From contig CAMKTN010000011.1 in the NCBI GenBank assembly GCA_946415705.1, positions 1 to 64,000 on the forward strand: a DNA stretch of 64,000 nucleotides. Reading direction: 5' to 3'. The position numbers were made by a program, and so were the translations under genes. Within the stretch, counting starts at the first letter, position 1, and the number at the start of each line of letters is the position of its first letter. The stretch comes from an uncultured Prevotellaceae bacterium (lineage in GTDB: Bacteria > Bacteroidota > Bacteroidia > Bacteroidales > Bacteroidaceae). Below the pieces are notes generated by a model. The model was not told the origin of the DNA, searched no databases, and worked only from the letters and a program-made list of their open reading frames with translations. Shown here piece by piece: positions 47,601 to 56,518 of the stretch.

Positions 47601-49100
47601 GCGGTCCAACTCGTTGTCCCACCAAATGCCCTCGCAGGGGTATTGGTTCTCGTATTCGGTGATGAGATTGCCCTGTGCATCATAGACCTTACCGTCCATG
47701 GTGGACCACATCTCCCAACCCAGGTGATTCTTGTCGATATCCATGCACTCGCCGCGACCGATGTCGCCCACAGCCGAGAGATACCATTTCTTGATGAACT
47801 CTCCCGTGCGGGCATCGTAGAGGACCTGCCCCAGCATGTCGGGAGCATACTGCTGGATAGCAAAGGTCTCCAAGCCAGGACGCTCGGGGTCGATGTCGCT
47901 GGTACGGAAGCGGTCGCCATGGGCAATTCCCGTGTTAAACAGGATGCTGCCATCGTGATCCATCGTGTAACCGCCGACAATCATCTCGTCCTTGCCATCA
48001 CCATCCATATCACCTACGCGGATCTGATGGAAGGCGGGAGCTCCGGTAGCCTTGTTGAAGAGCTCCTTCAGGGCGCCAGCCCTTCCGGTGCTGAAGTCAT
48101 AGGCCACACCTATATTATAATAGTGGTGGTCGCCACCTGTGCCACGCATGTGCCACTCCATGACGACGGCCGGATGGATGCCGTCGTGGTAGAAGACGCC
48201 CATGTGACCCACGTGTTTGTTATACTCGTCACCCATCAGCGAGGCGCGGTTCGTGCGGTTATAGTGCTGGTTATAGCTCTGCTCGACGCTGGCTTTCTCA
48301 CGTCCCGTCATACCATCAATGACAGAGATGTAGCGAGGTGCATTACGAGTGGATTGGGTTTCGTAGTCGATGATGCCATCACCGTCGGAATCGCCTGTCG
48401 TCTTACCCTTCACAAAGAGCCCGAAGGTCTTCTTGTCAGCATCCCAGAACTGAGTGCCGTCAGAGGCTTGGATAATGACATCACCCAATCCGTCGCAGTC
48501 CATGTCAGCGACCGTTATCTGGTCATCCTGACCGGCACATGACAGCTCGTTGGGGCCCAGCTTCACCGTCCAGAGGTGCTCACCAGTGCGCAGGTAGCCC
48601 TCGACGTAGCAATCCAAGGCGTTTGTATTCGACTTACGGTTGACCACGTAGTCCATCTCACCGTCGCCATCGAGGTCAATAGGCCATACGTAGGCCGTAT
48701 TGAAGTCTGCTGAAGCAAGTGGTGAGCCGCCTTTCTCGAAATGGATGTCCACGAAAATGTTGCGCATGTCGAAGCTCTTCCGCGTGAAAGGTATGCTTTG
48801 CGGCTGTTCGACACCTTCGGGAGTGACAAGACTCACTGTGACCTTAGCCCCTGTAGGAATCATCCCAGTAGTTGTCTTCCAATAGGTGCGGGAGGTCGTT
48901 GTGGCCAGAGAGCCGTTGACATACACCTTGTACTGTGCATTCTCAGGTTCCTGAGCAAGACGACGCCACGTGACGGTCACATTACTGCCGTTGGCAACGG
49001 CGACGACGCCGCGGCCCAACGGCTGCTGCATACGCTGTGCTACAATCATCTGCGGCAGCAACATCATGCCAGCCAACAGGAGGTGTCGGAAAAGCTTCAT
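44616..49100 (-). CDS. PL11 rhamnogalacturonan lyase with autotransporter-type repeats
   Basis: This 1494-residue secreted protein has a signal peptide ending near residue 21. An N-terminal FnIII-like segment is followed by a catalytic beta-propeller like the YesW/PL11 lyases, with calcium loops DLDGDGEMDYVVNRK, DMDCDGLGDVIIQA and DMDGDGKDEMIVGG and the motif IGDWREELILL. It cuts the rhamnogalacturonan I backbone by beta-elimination. After about residue 640 the protein continues into repeats like the autotransporter-associated beta-strand family (GTGDLVMNGQGRVTLNAANSNYTGKTIINSG), an unusual addition for PL11. The C-terminus (VYDLSGRKI...VLKK) is a type IX-like tail. It begins three bases after prfC ends and precedes the GH2 gene. 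Confidence 0.88.
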   Translation of the reverse strand: MKLFRHLLLAGMMLLPQMIVAQRMQQPLGRGVVAVANGSNVTVTWRRLAQEPENAQYKVYVNGSLATTTSRTYWKTTTGMIPTGAKVTVSLVTPEGVEQPQSIPFTRKSFDMRNIFVDIHFEKGGSPLASADFNTAYVWPIDLDGDGEMDYVVNRKSNTNALDCYVEGYLRTGEHLWTVKLGPNELSCAGQDDQITVADMDCDGLGDVIIQASDGTQFWDADKKTFGLFVKGKTTGDSDGDGIIDYETQSTRNAPRYISVIDGMTGREKASVEQSYNQHYNRTNRASLMGDEYNKHVGHMGVFYHDGIHPAVVMEWHMRGTGGDHHYYNIGVAYDFSTGRAGALKELFNKATGAPAFHQIRVGDMDGDGKDEMIVGGYTMDHDGSILFNTGIAHGDRFRTSDIDPERPGLETFAIQQYAPDMLGQVLYDARTGEFIKKWYLSAVGDIGRGECMDIDKNHLGWEMWSTMDGKVYDAQGNLITEYENQYPCEGIWWDNELDREVVQTSDSHYNVYIQDFFKGREVEFAKLSNYRYTTVYAKRAAFWGDIIGDWREELILLHKESGVIVGITGVTTDYASDADFIYCLQQDPHYCGDCTTKGYYQSPNPGFYLGYDMPRPQLPPCMVTDLVAKADGQFVTFDRSAAAAYANGKSVLFDLTYPAQTFTLNSAFSPSVIYAMPVRNQSITLGGTGSVEGNLQFWKGQQGRFIVNIPLNHTGGTFISEGILEVNTTVQGDIDLRARGTLAGNAVVAGKLNLEGALNYEGCRLMPGAAVGDLGVITLKQGLTIDKRLFVEADIKDADAAADLVRVEGDLTLGANGQLVFTVVPDVAKPQPARFKLLEYTGQFTGKLTQIAVRGLQGLSYNIVDENHALWLVINEQRQAAQGVRWTGAESTLWDYQTANFTLNDEATEFVAGDAIVFDDDVVKTTIQTNELMPVSSVTFENNTKSLTLSGTGGITGTGDLVMNGQGRVTLNAANSNYTGKTIINSGTVTVAELADGGLPSSIGAAGTAASNWQIGKATLIVSNANTATNRGLTINEEATIQINSGVTSLKGIIQGNGRLVKKGSGQLNITYAGNNTWKSTELNAGTLAMGVWNTTFGTAGSTIDVTGNAAITIFDSNSTSTTPTLANTITVAKGKTLTVNAGQRCNVRGKWTGEGTIKISFPYVRGDFSTNMADFEGVLNPTSGQFRLVSAMNLQKGTFTLGAGVYAVGVKAGSGTENSYTHSIGALSSTATDAQLSTSVWNVGYLGTNTSFAGIIGSGATLNKYGDGTLTLTGASAGPINIYAGEVKAMNTSKSTTTGTITVRSGGLLTGTGQVQNVVVQSNGTLGAGQSATAVGTLTVNGTLTLNSGAVLRLRTRSTSTRTTCDAFKVAGAVKLTSPVINVTELSTSYEMVDGAELQVFTGAGAVTVSGTVTMQPATPKAGYLWDTSALTTEGIIRVVADPVGITSPAAAPSQTGAVYDLSGRKIAEDKSSARQATKGVYVIDGVKVLKK

Positions 49101-49103
49101 AAC

Positions 49104-50708
49104 TTAAAATTCGCTGGTGAAGTGGAAACGGATATGCTCGAAGTCCTGCTGAGCCATAGAGAGGACGTAGGCGGAGTCTGCGAGGAAGACATCGCGGCCC
49201 TCGATGTCACGGGCCATATATTGGTACTTACGTTTCTTAAATTGTTCGAGTTGCGCCTCATCATCGCTCTCTATCCAACAGGCCTTATAGAGGCTCACAG
49301 GCTCCCAACGGCATTTGGCACCATACTCATTCTCCAATCGGTACTGGATGACCTCGAACTGCAGCTGACCTACGGTGCCAATAATCTTGCGTCCATTGAA
49401 CTGGTTCACGAATAGCTGGGCCACGCCCTCGTCCATCAGCTGTGCAATGCCCTTTTCGAGCTGCTTTGTCTTCATGGGATCGGCATTCTCGATGTACTTG
49501 AACATCTCCGGCGAGAAGCTGGGCAGACCGCGGAAATGTAGCTGCTCACCCTCGGTGAGGGTGTCGCCGATCTTAAAGATGCCATTGTCGGGCAGACCCA
49601 CGATATCACCGGGCCACGCCTCATCAATGGTGCTCTTGCGCTGAGCCATAAACTGCGTGGGCGAGGAGAAACGGACGGTCTTTCCCTGACGGATATGCAG
49701 ATAAGGAGCATTGCGCACGAACTTGCCCGAGCACACCTTACAGAAGGCGATGCAAGAACGGTGATTGGGGTCGATGTTGGCCGTGATCTTGAAAATGAAG
49801 CCGGTGAACTTAGGTTCCTCGGGCTGTACATCGCGCTCCTCGGCCTTGGTGGGACGAGGCGAGGGAGCAATCTCCACGAAGCAGTCGAGCAGTTCCTTGA
49901 CACCGAAGTTATTCAAGGCAGAACCGAAGAACACGGGCGCCACCTCGGCGTTGAGGTAGGTCTGGCGGTCGAACTCAGGATAGACGCCCTCGATGATCTC
50001 CAGGTCGTCGCGCAACTTCTGGGCGTCGTCCTCTCCCACCCTTTCGTCGAGTTCGGCGGAATCGAGCTCCACGCTGACCTTCTCCGTCACCCTTTGTTTA
50101 TCGGGGGTGAAGAGGTTGAGATTCTGTTCGTAGATGTTATAAACGCCCTTGAAGCGGGCACCCTGATTGATGGGCCATGAGAGCGGGCGCACTTTGATTT
50201 GCAGTTCTTCTTCCAGTTCGTCGAGGAGATCGAAGGGGTCCTTGCCCTCACGATCCATCTTATTGATGAACACGATGACGGGAGTCTTGCGCATACGGCA
50301 GACGGTCATCAGCTTACGCGTCTGTGCCTCAACGCCCTTGGCGCTATCAACCACGATGATGGCACTATCGACAGCGGTAAGGGTGCGGAAGGTATCCTCG
50401 GCAAAGTCCTGGTGACCTGGGGTGTCGAGGATGTTGACCTTGTAGGCACCCTCCGGCTCCCCCGAAGGGGAGTAGTCAAACTCCATGACGGACGTGGTCA
50501 CGGAGATACCGCGCTGCTTCTCAATCTCCATCCAGTCAGAGGTGGCAGTCTTCTTGATCTTATTGTTCTTGACAGCACCAGCCACCTGAATCTGTCCGCC
50601 AAACAGCAGCAGCTTCTCGGTCAGGGTGGTCTTACCTGCGTCAGGGTGTGAGATGATGGCGAACGTTCGCCTGCGTTCTATTTCGGGATTCACAATATAA
50701 TTGGACAA
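49104..50708 (-). CDS. prfC: Peptide chain release factor 3
   Basis: This GTPase recycles RF1 and RF2 after termination. The 534-residue protein has the G1 P-loop [13 protein letters not shown]2 QRGISVTT, G3 [12 protein letters not shown] and G4 NKMDREG, an EF-Tu-like domain II, and the RF3 C-terminal domain ([30 protein letters not shown]). Length is normal. It is encoded after rfbD (10 bases between) and just before the PL11 lyase gene, so housekeeping and pectin-degrading genes may share a transcript. Confidence 0.97.
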   Translation of the reverse strand: MSNYIVNPEIERRRTFAIISHPDAGKTTLTEKLLLFGGQIQVAGAVKNNKIKKTATSDWMEIEKQRGISVTTSVMEFDYSPSGEPEGAYKVNILDTPGHQDFAEDTFRTLTAVDSAIIVVDSAKGVEAQTRKLMTVCRMRKTPVIVFINKMDREGKDPFDLLDELEEELQIKVRPLSWPINQGARFKGVYNIYEQNLNLFTPDKQRVTEKVSVELDSAELDERVGEDDAQKLRDDLEIIEGVYPEFDRQTYLNAEVAPVFFGSALNNFGVKELLDCFVEIAPSPRPTKAEERDVQPEEPKFTGFIFKITANIDPNHRSCIAFCKVCSGKFVRNAPYLHIRQGKTVRFSSPTQFMAQRKSTIDEAWPGDIVGLPDNGIFKIGDTLTEGEQLHFRGLPSFSPEMFKYIENADPMKTKQLEKGIAQLMDEGVAQLFVNQFNGRKIIGTVGQLQFEVIQYRLENEYGAKCRWEPVSLYKACWIESDDEAQLEQFKKRKYQYMARDIEGRDVFLADSAYVLSMAQQDFEHIRFHFTSEF

Positions 50709-50710
50709 TT

Positions 50711-50742
50711 TTCAATTCTTAATTCTCAATTTTCAATTCTTC
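50711..50742. repeat. AATTGAAAATTGAGAATT repeat at the rfbD/prfC junction
   Basis: The repeat supplies the last codons (KIEN and the TAA stop) of rfbD and continues up to prfC. This is the same situation as at the end of rpe. Confidence 0.7.
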
Positions 50743-51609
50743 CACGCACTCCCATAAGCTTTCCTCCCAATACGGCACTTCTATGCCAAAGGTCTGCTTG
50801 ATCTTGGTTTTGTCGAGGACGCTGTAGTGGGGACGTGCTGCGGGCGTGGGGTATTCGGCGGTGTGCAGGGGACGAACCTGGCAGGTGGTGATGCCTGCGA
50901 TGCGATGGATGGCTTTCGTGAAGTCATACCATGAGATAACGCCCTCATTGCTGAAGTGATAGACACCAGGCACGATGCCCTTATCAATGGCTGTCATGAT
51001 GACGGCAGCGAGATCGCGGGCATAGGTGGGAGTCCCTATTTGGTCGAAGATGACACCCAGCTGTTCCTTCTCACGTCCCAAGCGCAGCATCGTCTTCACG
51101 AAGTTATTGCCAAAACGGCTGTAGAGCCATGCCGTGCGGATAATCATCGCCGAGGGGTTGGCGGCCTGCACAGCCTGCTCACCCGCCAACTTCGTACGAC
51201 CATAGGCCGAAGTGGGACAGGTCGGACAATCTTCCGTATAAGGTGTGTGGGCTGTGCCGTCGAAGACATAGTCCGTTGAAATCTGTATAAGTTGCCCGCC
51301 ACGCTTCTCGATGGCTGCAGCGAGATAGCCGGGTGCAGTGGCATTGAGGAGCAGCGCCTTCGCCTCGTCGGCCTCTGCTTTATCCACAGCCGTATAGGCG
51401 GCGCAGTTCACGATGATATCAATGGCATTATCATCAACTAACGCGGAGACGGCGGCGGAATCGGTAATATCGAGCGGACGCACAGGTACTGCGCCGCCAT
51501 CGGCACTCACCACATCCGTAAAGAACCATGTGTACTGCGGATGCGCCGCAGCCTGCAACTGCATCTCATTGCCCAACTGTCCGCAGGCACCAGTGACTAA
51601 AATCTTCAT
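50719..51609 (-). CDS. rfbD: dTDP-4-dehydrorhamnose reductase
   Basis: This 296-residue short-chain reductase has the Rossmann motif MKILVTGACGQLGNEM and the catalytic YxxxK in SAYGRTKLAGEQAV. It makes dTDP-L-rhamnose, the last step of rhamnose nucleotide synthesis for surface polysaccharides. The start at 51609 begins at MKILVTG; an extended frame to 51633 lies in the repeat region. The gene keeps the Bacteroidales order lysE-DUF4924-rfbD-prfC. The C-terminus is altered by a low-complexity repeat. Confidence 0.95.
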   Translation of the reverse strand: MKILVTGACGQLGNEMQLQAAAHPQYTWFFTDVVSADGGAVPVRPLDITDSAAVSALVDDNAIDIIVNCAAYTAVDKAEADEAKALLLNATAPGYLAAAIEKRGGQLIQISTDYVFDGTAHTPYTEDCPTCPTSAYGRTKLAGEQAVQAANPSAMIIRTAWLYSRFGNNFVKTMLRLGREKEQLGVIFDQIGTPTYARDLAAVIMTAIDKGIVPGVYHFSNEGVISWYDFTKAIHRIAGITTCQVRPLHTAEYPTPAARPHYSVLDKTKIKQTFGIEVPYWEESLWECVEELKIEN

Positions 51610-51611
51610 AT

Positions 51612-51675
51612 CTCGTTTCACGTATAATTTCAACTATCAACTCTCAACTTTCAATTTTCAATTCTCAATTTTCAA
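51612..51675. repeat. TTCAATTTTCAATTCTCAATT repeat between DUF4924 and rfbD
   Basis: Several degenerate tandem copies of TCAATTTTCAATT/TCAACTTTCAA fill the whole gap between the DUF4924 stop and the rfbD start. Confidence 0.75.
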
Positions 51676-52218
51676 TTAAATCTCCAGCTCCCCCGCCTTT
51701 TCCTTGTTCCAAGCATCAGCGAGAAGGGCGATGAAATGGGTGATATGTCCCAATGCCTCCTGCGTCTCCTTGCCGATAGGTTTCTTCTGCAGGCGCAGGA
51801 GCATCACGCCGTAGAGCGCCTCGAAGCAGGTCTCTAGCTCGGGGGCTTCTTTATGTCCGTTGCGAGCACGCAATTCCACGATGAACGGCAATGCCTTGTA
51901 GTAGGCCGCCGAGTAGAACGGCTGTTTGGGGCTTTGCAGGAGTTCCAAATGCAAATCGGTGAGCAGCGACAGCGTTCCCTTGTTCATCTGCAGGTGCCCC
52001 TGCTCTATGACGCCCTCCTCACGCATCATGGTACACAGGTTCTCGAGCCACATCGCCTCGCGGTCGCGCTCGTCAGCATCGTCGCTGAAGCGGCTCACAT
52101 ATTCCTCCCGGACGCGGTCGGCATCACAACCATAGGCGCGCAACGTATCTTCCAGCTGCCACATGTACAGCAGATACTCTGCAATATTCGTATCTCTCAG
52201 TTCTCGTGCTATCTTCAT
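51676..52218 (-). CDS. DUF4924 family protein
   Basis: This 180-residue all-helical acidic protein matches my memory of DUF4924, found in Bacteroidales between a LysE-type exporter and rfbD: IARELRDTNIAEYLLYMWQLEDTLRA at the start and LADAWNKEKAGE at the end. It has no signal peptide or membrane segment, so it is probably cytoplasmic. Function is unknown. It starts 17 bases after lysE and is likely cotranscribed with rfbD and prfC. Confidence 0.8.
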   Translation of the reverse strand: MKIARELRDTNIAEYLLYMWQLEDTLRAYGCDADRVREEYVSRFSDDADERDREAMWLENLCTMMREEGVIEQGHLQMNKGTLSLLTDLHLELLQSPKQPFYSAAYYKALPFIVELRARNGHKEAPELETCFEALYGVMLLRLQKKPIGKETQEALGHITHFIALLADAWNKEKAGELEI

Positions 52219-52235
52219 TTTTCCAACTATATCAA

Positions 52236-52889
52236 CTAATAGAGCGTCAGTCCCAGCAGTGTTGACAGCAGACCAAGCACGGACACGATCATCACAATGG
52301 AGCCAATAATACGATTAATCATCTCTATGCGACTCAAATCAAAGGTCGTGCGCAGCTTATCTACGACATACGTGAGGCCGCACCACCACACCATCGCCCC
52401 AAGGAAGATGGAGATGTAGCCCAGTATCTGCTGCCCCACATGTTCGGGCACGACGAAGGTGAAGCGGGCAAAGAGGGCGATGAAGAGGAAGATAATCAGT
52501 GGATTGCTGAAGGTGACAAGGAAACCCGTAAAGCAGTTCTGCGTCAGGGTGCCACGGTTCTTGGAGGGCTGCCGCAACTGGGGCTTCGTGTGGAAGGTGT
52601 ACCAGCCGAAAGCAAACAGCAGCACGCTGCCCACCAGCTGCAGGATGTACATCGTGCGGGGATTCTCGATGAACTCGATAACAAAGCTCATGCCCACACC
52701 CGTCATCAACGCATAGATGATGTCGCTCAACGCAGCGCCCAGTCCTGTGACTAGACCGAACCAACGTCCTTTGTTCAACGTGCGCTGGATGGTCAGCACA
52801 CCAACAGGCCCCATAGGGGCACTGGCCACGATGCCTATCAGAAGACCCTTGACCGTTAAATCCAGTAATGTTACGTTCTCAAACCACAT
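52236..52889 (-). CDS. LysE family translocator
   Basis: This 217-residue inner-membrane protein has about six hydrophobic segments. It has the LysE/RhtB start (GIVASAPMGPVGVLTIQRTLNKGRW), a central FLVTFSNPLIIFLFIALF, and a final VSVLGLLSTLLG helix. Family members export amino acids or related small molecules. It heads the run lysE-DUF4924-rfbD-prfC-PL11-GH2. A GAACTTTG sequence 10 bases upstream is a degenerate -7 element. Confidence 0.88.
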   Translation of the reverse strand: MWFENVTLLDLTVKGLLIGIVASAPMGPVGVLTIQRTLNKGRWFGLVTGLGAALSDIIYALMTGVGMSFVIEFIENPRTMYILQLVGSVLLFAFGWYTFHTKPQLRQPSKNRGTLTQNCFTGFLVTFSNPLIIFLFIALFARFTFVVPEHVGQQILGYISIFLGAMVWWCGLTYVVDKLRTTFDLSRIEMINRIIGSIVMIVSVLGLLSTLLGLTLY

Positions 52890-53012
52890 AATATGGGTGC
52901 AAAGTTCGCTTTTTTCTGCGAGAAAGCGAAGGAAAAGGGGCGGAAAAGTACACTTTTACATTGAAAACAGCACTTTTCATCTACTTTTCTTCGCCCGAAC
53001 GCAAACTTTACC

Positions 53013-53020
53013 TATCTTTG
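53013..53020 (+). promoter_or_regulatory. -7 element of the ROK/pepT operon
   Basis: TATCTTTG, 38 bases before the ROK start. No convincing TTTG at the expected distance. Confidence 0.5.
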
Positions 53021-53058
53021 GCACTTGAAACTGACAAAAACCATCATATAAAAGTTTT

Positions 53059-54018
53059 ATGGACAAGAAACCTTATGTCATTGGCCTCGATCTGGGAGGC
53101 ACCAACTCTGAGTTTGGCATCGTTGACCAGAATGCCAATATCATCGCCTCCACCCGCGTGAAAACCGCCGGCCACGGTGATGTGAACCAATACGTGGACG
53201 ACTGTGTGGCAGCGCTGCGCCCCATCATCGAGAAGGTGGGCGGCATCGAGAAGATTCATGCCATGGGCATTGGAGCCCCCAACGGCAACTACTATACCGG
53301 CTGCATTGAGTTCGCCCCCAACCTGCCGTGGAAGGGCAATATCCCCTTGGCACAGATGTTCTCAGAGCGCCTGGGCATCCCCGTGCGCCTGACCAACGAC
53401 GCCAACGCCGCCGCTGTGGGCGAGATGCAGTATGGCGTGGCGAAAGGCATGAAGAACTTCATCATGATTACCCTCGGCACGGGTGTCGGCAGCGGCATCG
53501 TGTGCAACGGAGAGATGGTGCTGGGTTGCGATGGCATGGCCGGTGAACTAGGCCACGTCATCGTGGAGAAGGACGGACGTCAGTGCGGCTGCGGTCGCAA
53601 AGGCTGCCTGGAGTGTTACTGCTCCGCCACCGGCATCGCCCGCACGGCCCGCGAGATTCTGGAAAAGACAGACAAACCCACCTCCCTGCGTAACATTCCC
53701 CTCGACCAGATCGATGGTCTTGCCATCACCCTGGCCGCACGCGAAGGCGATGCGGTAGCGCTCGAGATCTTTGAATATACCGGTCGCATCCTCGGTGAGG
53801 CCTGCGCCAACTTCGCCGCATTCTCCTCACCCGAAGCCTTCGTGTTCTTCGGCGGCCTCAGCAAGGCTGGCGACCTCATCATGAACCCCATCAAGAAAGC
53901 CTACGACGAGAACGTTCTTCGCGTCTTCAAGGGCAAGGCCAAGCTCCTGCTCAGCGAGCTCGACGGTGCCGGCGCCGCCGTGCTCGGTGCCAGCGCGCTG
54001 GGATGGGAGGTGAAATGA
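53059..54018 (+). CDS. ROK family sugar kinase (glucokinase-like)
   Basis: This 319-residue protein has the ATP-binding start GLDLGGTNSEFGIV, the substrate loop ELGHVIVEKDGRQCGCGRKGCLECYCS with the family's zinc-binding cysteines and His, and the ATPase signature FVFFGGLSKAG. ROK kinases phosphorylate glucose or N-acetylhexosamines in the cytoplasm. There is no N-terminal helix-turn-helix, so it is a kinase rather than a NagC-type repressor. It heads an operon with pepT and the oxidoreductase. The exact sugar is not determined. Confidence 0.93.
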   Translation: MDKKPYVIGLDLGGTNSEFGIVDQNANIIASTRVKTAGHGDVNQYVDDCVAALRPIIEKVGGIEKIHAMGIGAPNGNYYTGCIEFAPNLPWKGNIPLAQMFSERLGIPVRLTNDANAAAVGEMQYGVAKGMKNFIMITLGTGVGSGIVCNGEMVLGCDGMAGELGHVIVEKDGRQCGCGRKGCLECYCSATGIARTAREILEKTDKPTSLRNIPLDQIDGLAITLAAREGDAVALEIFEYTGRILGEACANFAAFSSPEAFVFFGGLSKAGDLIMNPIKKAYDENVLRVFKGKAKLLLSELDGAGAAVLGASALGWEVK

Positions 54019-54054
54019 AATTGATAATTGACAATTGAAAATTGACAATTGACA
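54019..54054. repeat. AATTGACAATTGAAAATT repeat between the ROK gene and pepT
   Basis: The low-complexity repeat fills the gap exactly up to the pepT ATG at 54055. Confidence 0.7.
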
Positions 54055-55278
54055 ATGGAAAGACTGATTGAAAGATTCCTGGACTACGTCAGCTACGACA
54101 CCCAATCCTCCGAGGAGGGAGAGGGCTGCCCGAGTACATCGAAACAATTAGACTTCGCGCGCCATCTGGCTGACACACTGGAAGAGATGGGCCTGGAGGA
54201 CGTCACCATGGACGAGCAGGGCTACATCTATGCCACACTGCCCTCCAACATCCCCGCCGAGGTGCCCACCGTAGGGTTCATTGCGCACTACGACACCAGC
54301 CCCGACTGCTCGGGCGCTGACATACACCCCCGCATCGTCAAGAACTACGACGGCAGCGACATCGTCCTCGATGCTGCTGAGGGCATCATCACCTCACCCA
54401 AGGTGTTCCCCGAGATGCTGGAGCATGTGGGCGAAGACCTCATCGTCACCGACGGCCACACACTCCTCGGCGCCGATGACAAGGCGGGCATCGCAGAGAT
54501 TGTGGAGGCGATGGCCTATCTGATGGAGCACCACGAGATCTCGCACGGACGCATCCGCATCGCCTTCAACCCCGACGAGGAGATTGGCGCCGGCGCACAC
54601 CTCTTCGACGTGGAGAAGTTCGGCGCCGACTGGGCCTACACGATGGACGGCTCCGAGGTGGGCGAACTGGAGTATGAGAACTTCAACGCCGCCAGCGCCA
54701 CCATCCACATCAAGGGGCTCAACGTACACCCGGGCTATGCCAAGGATAAGATGCGCAACGCCGCCCTCATCGCCACGGAGTTCGCACAGGCTATGCCCGC
54801 CAACGAGGTGCCGGCGCGCACCGAAGGCTACGAGGGTTTCTACCATCTCACCGGCATCAAGGCCACCGTCGAGGAAGCCACACTCTCCTATATCATCCGC
54901 GACCACGACCGCCAGCGCTTCGAGGAGCGCAAGAACTTCGTGGCCGACCTGGCAGCCGTCTTCGAAGAGCGCTTTGGCGAAGGTGTCGTGACCGCCGACA
55001 TCCGCGACCAGTACTACAACATGCGCCAGCAGCTCGAAGGCAAGGACCATATCATCAACATCGCCCGCCGCGCCATCGAGGAAGCCGGCATGGAGTGCAA
55101 GGTCAAGGCCATCCGCGGCGGCACAGACGGTGCCCAGCTCAGCTTCAAGGGCCTCCCCTGCCCCAACATCTTCGCCGGCGGCCTCAACTTCCACGGTCGC
55201 CATGAGTTCGTGCCCATCCAGTCGATGCAGAAAGCGATGCAGACCGTCGTCAACATTTGCCGCATCGTAGCGGAATGA
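54055..55278 (+). CDS. pepT: Peptidase T (tripeptide aminopeptidase)
   Basis: This 407-residue M20 metallopeptidase releases the N-terminal residue of tripeptides. Metal ligands lie in [14 protein letters not shown] (His), [11 protein letters not shown] (bridging Asp), NPDEEIGAG (catalytic Glu and ligand), the segment [10 protein letters not shown], and a late FHGRHEFVP (His). The middle holds the dimerisation domain. Length matches the family. The ATG at 54055 is the only good start, as the preceding bases are a repeat. Confidence 0.95.
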   Translation: MERLIERFLDYVSYDTQSSEEGEGCPSTSKQLDFARHLADTLEEMGLEDVTMDEQGYIYATLPSNIPAEVPTVGFIAHYDTSPDCSGADIHPRIVKNYDGSDIVLDAAEGIITSPKVFPEMLEHVGEDLIVTDGHTLLGADDKAGIAEIVEAMAYLMEHHEISHGRIRIAFNPDEEIGAGAHLFDVEKFGADWAYTMDGSEVGELEYENFNAASATIHIKGLNVHPGYAKDKMRNAALIATEFAQAMPANEVPARTEGYEGFYHLTGIKATVEEATLSYIIRDHDRQRFEERKNFVADLAAVFEERFGEGVVTADIRDQYYNMRQQLEGKDHIINIARRAIEEAGMECKVKAIRGGTDGAQLSFKGLPCPNIFAGGLNFHGRHEFVPIQSMQKAMQTVVNICRIVAE

Positions 55279-55290
55279 GACTGCCCTTCT

Positions 55291-56340
55291 ATGTCAAACC
55301 CTGACAAAACCATCCGCATCGCCTTCATCGGCCTCGGCGAACGGGGCCGCAAGGCGTTGCAGCTGATGCAGCCCGTGGAGGGAGCCTGCGTGGCAGCCCT
55401 CTGCGACCTCAGTGCCGACAACGTACAGGCCGCCCTGGAGCTCCTCGCCGCCACGGAGGGCAGCGCCCCCAGGCAGCCCCTCTGCGCTGACGGCCCCGCG
55501 TCGTTCCATGCCGTCTGCCAGGCCGAGGGTGTAGACCTTGTATATATATGCAGCGACTGGCACTCCCATGTGCCCATCGCCCTTGAGGCACTGCGCGCTG
55601 GCAAGGACGTGGCCATCGAGGTGCCTGCAGCCACCACGATGACGGGCATCCGCCAACTGCTGACGACCACCCACGAGACACACCGCCGCTGTTTCATGCT
55701 CGAGAACGCCTGCTTCGAACAGCAGTTCCTCGATGCCCTCGCCGCTATACGACGTGGCGACATCGGCGAGCTCGTACACGCCGAAGGTTCCTACTACCAC
55801 CACCTCGACGACCGCTGGAACCCGTGGCGTCTTGACATCAACCGCCGCTGCCGTGGCGACCTCTATCCCACCCATGAGCTGGGGCCCATCTGCATGGCCA
55901 TGGACATCGGCCGCAGCGACCGTCTGCAGACCCTCGTGAGCATGGACACCGCAGCCGTCACCGGCCCCCATATATATAAGGAACACGTGCGCGAAGCGGC
56001 CCCCGACTTCCTGAATGGCGACCACACCACCACGCTCCTGCGCACGGCACGCGGCCGCACCATCCTCCTCAAGCACGACGTGATGACCTGTCAGCCCTAT
56101 GAGCGCCAGCTCACCTTCCTCGGCACCGAGGGGCGCATCACCCTCAACGACACCGGGCGCCCGTCCCACGACGAGATGACGCTGGCCATGAACCGCCACC
56201 TCATCGAAAGCCTCCGCACAGGAGAGCCCTTCGCCATCAGCGTCACCGACCTCGCCACCTGGTGCGCTGCCATCCCCCTCTCCAGCGAGAGCATAGAGAA
56301 AGGCTTCGCCCCCGTCCCCTACCCCGACTTCTACGGCTGA
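55291..56340 (+). CDS. Gfo/Idh/MocA family oxidoreductase, GH109-like
   Basis: This 349-residue NAD-binding protein has a Rossmann start (IRIAFIGLGERGRKALQ), the EVPAATT motif in place of E-K-P, and a C-terminal alpha/beta domain. The segment HAEGSYYHHLDDRWNPWR...GDLYPTHELGPICM closely resembles the family that includes GH109 alpha-N-acetylgalactosaminidases, which use bound NAD. A cytoplasmic dehydrogenase is as likely, because no signal peptide is seen. It lies 12 bases after pepT in the same operon, after a ROK kinase, which fits sugar metabolism. Confidence 0.85.
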   Translation: MSNPDKTIRIAFIGLGERGRKALQLMQPVEGACVAALCDLSADNVQAALELLAATEGSAPRQPLCADGPASFHAVCQAEGVDLVYICSDWHSHVPIALEALRAGKDVAIEVPAATTMTGIRQLLTTTHETHRRCFMLENACFEQQFLDALAAIRRGDIGELVHAEGSYYHHLDDRWNPWRLDINRRCRGDLYPTHELGPICMAMDIGRSDRLQTLVSMDTAAVTGPHIYKEHVREAAPDFLNGDHTTTLLRTARGRTILLKHDVMTCQPYERQLTFLGTEGRITLNDTGRPSHDEMTLAMNRHLIESLRTGEPFAISVTDLATWCAAIPLSSESIEKGFAPVPYPDFYG

Positions 56341-56353
56341 CGCCCCTCCCTGC

Positions 56354-56386
56354 GACAAAATGGCCTCCCGGAGGCGACATTTTGTC
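56354..56386 (+). terminator. Hairpin after the ROK/pepT operon
   Basis: GACAAAATG (56354-56362) pairs with CATTTTGTC (56378-56386), and CCTCC/GGAGG pairs inside. It starts 13 bases past the stop. It has no good T tract, so rho-independence is uncertain. Confidence 0.55.
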
Positions 56387-56425
56387 CATATTCGCGACAA
56401 TCCGTCTTGATAATGAACACTTTAA

Positions 56426-56460
56426 GCGTGCCAAAGCGGACAAACACCACTTTGGCACGC
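56426..56460 (+). promoter_or_regulatory. Inverted repeat upstream of hsp20
   Basis: GCGTGCCAAAG (56426-56436) and CTTTGGCACGC (56450-56460) are exact complements 13 bases apart. It lies 58 bases before hsp20 and could be a stress-regulator site, but it does not match the CIRCE consensus. Confidence 0.5.
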
Positions 56461-56518
56461 CTCTTGTATCATCATGGGTGTAATTGTTTAACCATTTAAT
56501 CAATAGGAGGTTTTAACT

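Noticed and set aside
46314-48542. Long open frame (742 codons) on the plus strand opposite the PL11 lyase gene
   Set aside because: Antisense frames stay open in GC-rich coding DNA. The protein has no family features, and the minus-strand frame carries a signal peptide and calcium loops.
55294-56400. Open frame of 368 codons opposite the oxidoreductase gene
   Set aside because: Antisense shadow. The plus strand encodes a complete Rossmann protein.
56426-56460. Inverted repeat before hsp20 considered as a CIRCE element
   Set aside because: The arms GCGTGCCAAAG do not match TTAGCACTC and the spacer is 13 rather than 9 bases.
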